From Anaerolineales bacterium (GTDB lineage Bacteria; Chloroflexota; Anaerolineae; Anaerolineales; UBA11579): DNA of 64,000 nt. The DNA is taken from positions 1 through 64,000 of the forward strand of contig JAFGDK010000029.1 of the NCBI GenBank assembly GCA_016932165.1. The letters run 5' to 3'. Below are positions 61,327 through 64,000 of this stretch, piece after piece. Numbering within the stretch: position 1 is the first letter of the stretch; every line of letters starts with the position of its first letter. The position numbers and the translations under genes were made by a program. A model generated the notes under the pieces. It was not told the DNA's origin and made no database searches. It was given only the letters and a program-made list of their open reading frames with translations.

Positions 61327-62640
61327 ATGAAGGTGTATTTAGACACCATTGGGTGTCGGTTGAACCAAAGCGAGATCGAAACTTATGCCCGGCAACTATC
61401 CGCAGCCGGGCATGATTTAGTTGCCCACATGGATGAGGCCGATATGATGGTGCTCAACACTTGCACAGTCACCGCCGCGGCGGCCTCTGATTCCCGGCAA
61501 AAAGTACGTCAGGCCCACAAGGCCGGCATCCAGCAGATCGTGGTGACCGGCTGCCTGTCCACTATCAAACCTGAATCGATCCGCAAGATGCCAGGGGTGG
61601 TACAACTGGTTCCTAACTCAGAAAAGGATACCCTGGTCGCCAGGCTGCTCAACTTGCCAAACGAAGCGTTGGAAAAACCAGAAACCAAACGCCAGCCAAT
61701 TCCCGGCAGTCGGATGCGCACAAGGGCTTTTATCAAAGCACAAGACGGCTGCGATAACAGCTGCACTTTCTGCATCACCACGGTGGCGCGTGGCGAGGGG
61801 CGCAGCTATCCAATCGATCAGGTGATCAATGATGTGCATACCGCCCTGCGCGGCGGGGCAAAAGAGATCGTGCTGACCGGCGTTCACCTTGGGTCTTGGG
61901 GGCACGACTTTGAAAATACCGCCCACCTGGCAGACCTGATCTCTGCCCTGCTGAAAATCCAGGAAATCCCCCGGCTGCGCGTCTCCTCGCTGGAGCCCTG
62001 GGATTTGGACGCGTCGTTCTTCTCCTTATGGCAGGATCCGCGTCTCTGCCGTCATCTGCATCTGCCTTTGCAGTCCGGAAGCGCAGCCGTCCTGCGCCGG
62101 ATGGCCCGCAAAATCACCCCGGAGGGATATGCCCGTTTGGTGGAAGAAGCCCGCAGCCAGATTGAAGATATCGCCATTACCACGGACCTGATAGCCGGCT
62201 TTCCGGGCGAGAGTGAGGAAGAATTCAAACAAGGACTGGATTTTGTCCGCCAGATGAACTTTGCCGGAGTGCACGTATTCACCTTTTCTGCCAGGCAGGG
62301 CACAGCCGCGGCCAGAATGCCCCATCAGGTGCATAATTATCTGCGGAAGGAACGCAGCGCAGTCTTGAGGGAAGCCGCAGCCGAAGATGCCCTTCGCTTC
62401 CATCAAAAATTCATTGGGCGGGAGATGAATGTGCTCTGGGAGAGCGCATTTCTACTCAACCAAAACGGAAAATGGCAGCTCAACGGCCTGACGGATAACT
62501 ACCTGCGGGTCAGAGCCGAATCTGATACTGCCCTCAACAACCAGATCACCCCGGTGATCCTGAGAGAGATCCTGCCAAAACCGCTCGCATTTTCAGGAAA
62601 AATCACCCAATACCCTGATACAATATCCTTAGCCAGATAA
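61327..62640 (+). CDS. mtaB: tRNA t6A methylthiotransferase MtaB
   Basis: MtaB adds a methylthio group to t6A at position 37 of tRNA. The 437-residue protein has the N-terminal UPF0004 domain with three cluster Cys (DTIGCRLNQSE, LNTCTVT, VTGCLS) and the radical-SAM CxxxCxxC at Cys 142, 146 and 149. A TRAM-like end follows after about 370. All cluster Cys are present. The N-terminus matches MtaB better than MiaB or RimO. No clear ribosome site. Confidence 0.93.
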   Translation: MKVYLDTIGCRLNQSEIETYARQLSAAGHDLVAHMDEADMMVLNTCTVTAAAASDSRQKVRQAHKAGIQQIVVTGCLSTIKPESIRKMPGVVQLVPNSEKDTLVARLLNLPNEALEKPETKRQPIPGSRMRTRAFIKAQDGCDNSCTFCITTVARGEGRSYPIDQVINDVHTALRGGAKEIVLTGVHLGSWGHDFENTAHLADLISALLKIQEIPRLRVSSLEPWDLDASFFSLWQDPRLCRHLHLPLQSGSAAVLRRMARKITPEGYARLVEEARSQIEDIAITTDLIAGFPGESEEEFKQGLDFVRQMNFAGVHVFTFSARQGTAAARMPHQVHNYLRKERSAVLREAAAEDALRFHQKFIGREMNVLWESAFLLNQNGKWQLNGLTDNYLRVRAESDTALNNQITPVILREILPKPLAFSGKITQYPDTISLAR

Positions 62641-62685
62641 ATCACAGGAAGCGTTTTAGTTTGCGGTCCGATTGGAGGAGAAGCC

Positions 62686-63036
62686 ATGCAAGACCCAGAT
62701 TGTATTTTCTGTAAGATCATCAATGGGGATATCCCCAGCACCAAAGTTTACGAAGATGAGCTGTTATTTGCCTTTAATGATATCAACCCGGCTGCCCCGG
62801 TGCATGTGTTGATCGTTCCCAAGAAACACATCCAGGATAATAATCACATCACAGCCGAGGATGAGGTGATTGCCGGGCGGATGTTCACCGCCGCAAAAGA
62901 AATTGCCTCCCAGTTGAAGATCGCCGAGGATGGCTACCGCCTGATTATCAACACCGGGCGTCACGGCCACCAGGAAGTTCCTCATCTGCATCTCCACCTG
63001 ATCGGCGGCCAACCCATGCAGCACCCCATGGGGTGA
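62686..63036 (+). CDS. HIT-family histidine triad protein
   Basis: The 116-residue protein is a standard HINT-type nucleotide hydrolase/transferase. The triad HLHLHL lies in VPHLHLHLIGGQPM near 98-105. The N-terminal CIFCKII, typical of the family, is present. It probably hydrolyses AMP-lysine-type phosphoramidates. GGAGGAGAAG precedes the ATG. It lies between mtaB and paralogue B. Confidence 0.95.
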   Translation: MQDPDCIFCKIINGDIPSTKVYEDELLFAFNDINPAAPVHVLIVPKKHIQDNNHITAEDEVIAGRMFTAAKEIASQLKIAEDGYRLIINTGRHGHQEVPHLHLHLIGGQPMQHPMG

Positions 63037-63088
63037 TCTGCTGCCAAGTGTAGAGCACAATTCAAACCAAATCATGGAGAACACGCTT

Positions 63089-63847
63089 ATGAAATCTAGA
63101 ACCAAATTATTACTTGTTTTCTCGGTGCTGCTGATAGTTTCATTCGCCTGTACTTTGCCCTCTGGCAGCAGCTCACAAGAAGCACCGCCTGCCCCGGCTA
63201 TACCCTCGAACACCCCTCTGCCCCCCCTGCCGACCATCACCCCGCTCCCGCCAACCCCCGAACCGACCGAAGAACCAACCACTCCCCAGACGCAGGCCAG
63301 CCAGGTTCTCTTCTATGATGATTTCTCAGACCCGGCCAGCGGATGGGACCGCTTCAGCAACGAACAAGGGATGACCGATTATGTTGATAGCGCTTACAAA
63401 ATCGCAGTGTATACAGATACCCACTTCTTTTGGGCCAACCCCTACAAGAATTTTGGCGACCAGATCGTCGAGGTTGAAGCCACAGTGATTAGTACTTCTA
63501 CCGACAACCAGTACGGCATTATCTGCCGCCATGCCGATGTGGACAACTGGTATGCCTTGGAGATCAGCTCTGACGGATACGCCGCCATTCGCAAACGCTT
63601 CCAGGGAAGCGAACTGGAATACATTGTCGATTGGGTGCAATCCCCCACTATTCACCTGGGCAACAGCACCAACAATCTGCGCGCCGAGTGTATCGGCCCC
63701 CGGCTGGCCTTGTATGTCAATGGCATGTTAGCCGTTGAAGGGATTGATACAGACATCTCCACCGGTGATGCTGGTTTGATTGCCGGCACCTTTGACGCCC
63801 CTTCGGTTGAGGTAATGTTTGACAATTTCCAGGTATCCGCGCCATAG
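63089..63847 (+). CDS. Lipoprotein with a concanavalin-like domain, paralogue B
   Basis: The 252-residue protein has a signal peptide (LLIVSFAC, Cys 21), a Pro/Thr linker to about 75 (PLPPTPEPTEEPTT), and a domain nearly the same as in paralogue A: FYDDFSDPASGWDRF, YGIICRHADVDNWYALEISSDG, NLRAECIGPRLALYVNG. I start at the ATG at 63089 because GGAGAAC precedes it; the earlier ATG at 63074 overlaps that site. It is followed 10 bases later by a GatB/YqeY gene. Confidence 0.85.
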   Translation: MKSRTKLLLVFSVLLIVSFACTLPSGSSSQEAPPAPAIPSNTPLPPLPTITPLPPTPEPTEEPTTPQTQASQVLFYDDFSDPASGWDRFSNEQGMTDYVDSAYKIAVYTDTHFFWANPYKNFGDQIVEVEATVISTSTDNQYGIICRHADVDNWYALEISSDGYAAIRKRFQGSELEYIVDWVQSPTIHLGNSTNNLRAECIGPRLALYVNGMLAVEGIDTDISTGDAGLIAGTFDAPSVEVMFDNFQVSAP

Positions 63848-63857
63848 GAGAGGAAAA

Positions 63858-64000
63858 ATGAGCCTGAAAGCCCAAATTCAAAAGGTGCTCACCGAGGCGA
63901 TGAAAGCCAGAGACGAGCAGACCAAAATTCCACTTCGGCTGGTCATGGCTGCCATCAAAGAAGCTGAGATCAACCAGAAAGGTGAACTTACCGATGCAGA
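63858..64000 (+). CDS. GatB/YqeY domain protein, N-terminal part only
   Basis: The reading frame starts MSLKAQIQKVLTEAMKARD and continues LRLVMAAIKEAEINQKGEL, a clear YqeY/GatB-C-like start. The window ends before the stop, at about residue 47 of an expected 150. GAGGAAAA precedes the ATG. The family has a role near tRNA amidotransferases but its own reaction is not settled. Confidence 0.88.
   Translation, partial: MSLKAQIQKVLTEAMKARDEQTKIPLRLVMAAIKEAEINQKGELTDA

Overview
The window is 64 kb of densely coding bacterial chromosome. The gene families point to a member of the Chloroflexota, most likely class Anaerolineae. The signs are many Pro/Thr-linker lipoproteins, several eukaryote-like Ser/Thr kinases and FHA proteins, a topoisomerase I with an added zinc ribbon, a degenerate Zn-ribbon DNA methylase, a bacterial NBR1-like FW domain, and start sites that mix Shine-Dalgarno and apparently leaderless genes. 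The assignment is inferred from protein families; no rRNA is present. I found no tRNA, rRNA, CRISPR array, insertion sequence, integrase or phage gene. Apart from one structured intergenic region (2267-2415), the window reads as a stable core chromosome.

Layout. 0.2-3.7 kb: a TPR/zinc-ribbon protein, an alpha/beta hydrolase and an acidic two-TM protein. 4.0-8.6 kb (minus): dprA-manC-topA. 8.8-10.2 kb (minus): a toroid-fold protein and a DUF952 protein. 10.3-13.1 kb (minus): the translation/secretion block ffh, rpsP, khpA, rimM. 13.4-17.8 kb: degV, then pyrimidine-nucleoside phosphorylase, ruvB and queA on the minus strand. 18.0-20.0 kb: upp and a PAS-PAS-GGDEF protein. 20.0-23.1 kb (minus): the lower-glycolysis cluster gap-pgk-tpiA. 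23.4-26.5 kb: yvcK divergent from recJ. 26.6-32.9 kb: a family 2 glycosyltransferase, then AAA ATPase, glycerophosphodiesterase, a GH3-like membrane protein and lspA.

33-41 kb is a signalling and surface region. It holds a Ser/Thr kinase divergent from an FHA-winged-helix regulator, a degenerate DNA methylase, a lipoprotein and a second Ser/Thr kinase with TPR-like repeats. 41.3-46.5 kb (minus) is a TetR-controlled, YbhF-like ABC-2 exporter whose two ATPase halves are separate genes, followed by a methyltransferase and a phosphoglyceromutase-like enzyme. 46.6-50.2 kb (minus) carries protein quality control (two Hsp20 genes, HtrA) and an MFS transporter. 50.6-54.9 kb (plus): an HD-GYP protein, a membrane protein, a Tat-exported phosphoesterase and a DMT transporter. 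55-64 kb: an FW-domain lipoprotein, etfA/etfB with an acyl-CoA dehydrogenase, a TPR lipoprotein, two paralogous lipoproteins around mtaB and a HIT gene, and the start of a GatB/YqeY gene.

The genes most worth a second look are the methylase homologue without its catalytic motif, the GH3-like protein without its acid/base loop, the split YbhF exporter with a perfect 14-bp palindrome, the CIRCE-like repeat in front of htrA, and six genes whose -10 box lies 6-7 nt before the ATG. No complete, clearly novel defence or biosynthetic system is evident.
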